Source of the DNA: Schaalia sp. ZJ405
Lineage (GTDB): Bacteria > Actinomycetota > Actinomycetes > Actinomycetales > Actinomycetaceae
DNA: 64,000 nt
Assembly (NCBI RefSeq): GCF_011038885.2
Contig: NZ_CP064952.1
Location: forward strand, 1,488,001-1,552,000
Direction of reading: 5' to 3'
The notes below the pieces were generated by a model. The model ran no database searches, was not told the origin of the DNA, and was given only the letters and a program-made list of their open reading frames with translations. The position numbers and the translations under genes are program-made. This document shows, piece after piece, positions 63,614-64,000 of the stretch (within the stretch, counting starts at the first letter, position 1; each line of letters opens with the position of its first letter).

Positions 63614-63695
63614 TTGATGTCCTGTGCTGGCTCGGCTGAACATGTCGGGTCGAGGCGGCAACGAGCATCACAGGCCTCACAATCACATGCATGAC

Positions 63696-63727
63696 GGAGC
63701 CCCGCATCTTCACCGATGCGGGGCTCC
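63696..63727. terminator. Bidirectional terminator
   Basis: A perfect 13-bp stem (GGAGCCCCGCATC and complement) with a 6-nt loop between the convergent DUF418 and leuA genes. Confidence 0.8.
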
Positions 63728-63820
63728 TGATGGCTTCCCCAAGACCGCGTGGCCTCACAACTCAACTGTCGCGACGAATGCCGTCACACGCTCCTCTTGA
63801 GTTCACGCACACCCAACCGA

Positions 63821-64000
<180 letters not shown>

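Overview
The window is a moderately high-GC actinobacterial chromosome segment, most likely from the Actinomycetaceae (Actinomyces/Schaalia type). Evidence: a fimbrial operon of large LPXTG tip protein, LPXTG shaft pilin and class C sortase; an LAxTG-anchored surface protein; a DtxR/IdeR-type iron box; a FemX-type branching enzyme; and a core cluster leuC-leuD-murA-diacylglycerol kinase-plsC-gpsA-ddl. The species cannot be fixed from sequence alone. || Layout. 0-1.2 kb: a ROK regulator. 1.4-5.5 kb: a decayed IS256-family element with terminal repeats, an IS3 transposase fragment, and an AT-rich imported patch carrying a truncated DNA methylase fused to a foreign tail, an unknown membrane protein, a GNAT fusion and the first codons of a truncated gene. 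5.5-12.7 kb: an apparently intact type I restriction-modification operon on the minus strand (XRE regulator-hsdM-hsdS-rhuM-hsdR). This operon lies between two four-copy iteron arrays of about 21-bp period (5119-5202 and 13222-13306). 13.3-20.6 kb: a defence-gene graveyard. It has one intact Abi_2 (HEPN) gene and two Abi fragments, two copies of the 3' end of a phage family-A DNA polymerase, a Bro-N antirepressor fragment, duplicated AlkD and RhuM fragments, an IS1249-like remnant, a macrodomain protein and two acidic orphan proteins. || 20.7-27.1 kb: a five-gene operon (ECF S, T and double-ATPase components plus two ABC half-transporters of the YbtPQ/IrtAB type) behind a 17/19 match to the iron box, probably siderophore or metal-chelate uptake. 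27.3-31.8 kb: IS3 remnant, AlkD-like protein, lipoprotein, FitAB-type toxin-antitoxin with palindromic operator, a frameshifted exonuclease-BRCT gene and a ClbS/DfsB protein. 32-36.3 kb: LAxTG surface protein, Mn/Zn ABC transporter and a YjbR protein. 36.3-42.1 kb: the pilus operon, with a long poly-C tract upstream and a strong hairpin between pilin and sortase genes. 42.6-50.6 kb: MerR regulator with divergent alcohol dehydrogenase, CsbD, a UvrA paralogue, a type II R-M pair and FemX. || 50.8-64 kb: ordinary core chromosome: tRNA-His, small zincin, ATP-grasp protein, ddl, gpsA, AMIN-like lipoprotein, plsC, diacylglycerol kinase, murA, leuD, leuC, the divergent IclR regulator, a DUF418 membrane protein and the 3' end of leuA. 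|| The most unusual material is the iteron arrays around the restriction island, the structured leader of the intact Abi gene, two defence/orphan cassettes abutting copies of the same phage-polymerase 3' end, two 28/33-bp repeat pairs with type I-E CRISPR geometry, and poly-C tracts upstream of two surface-protein loci.
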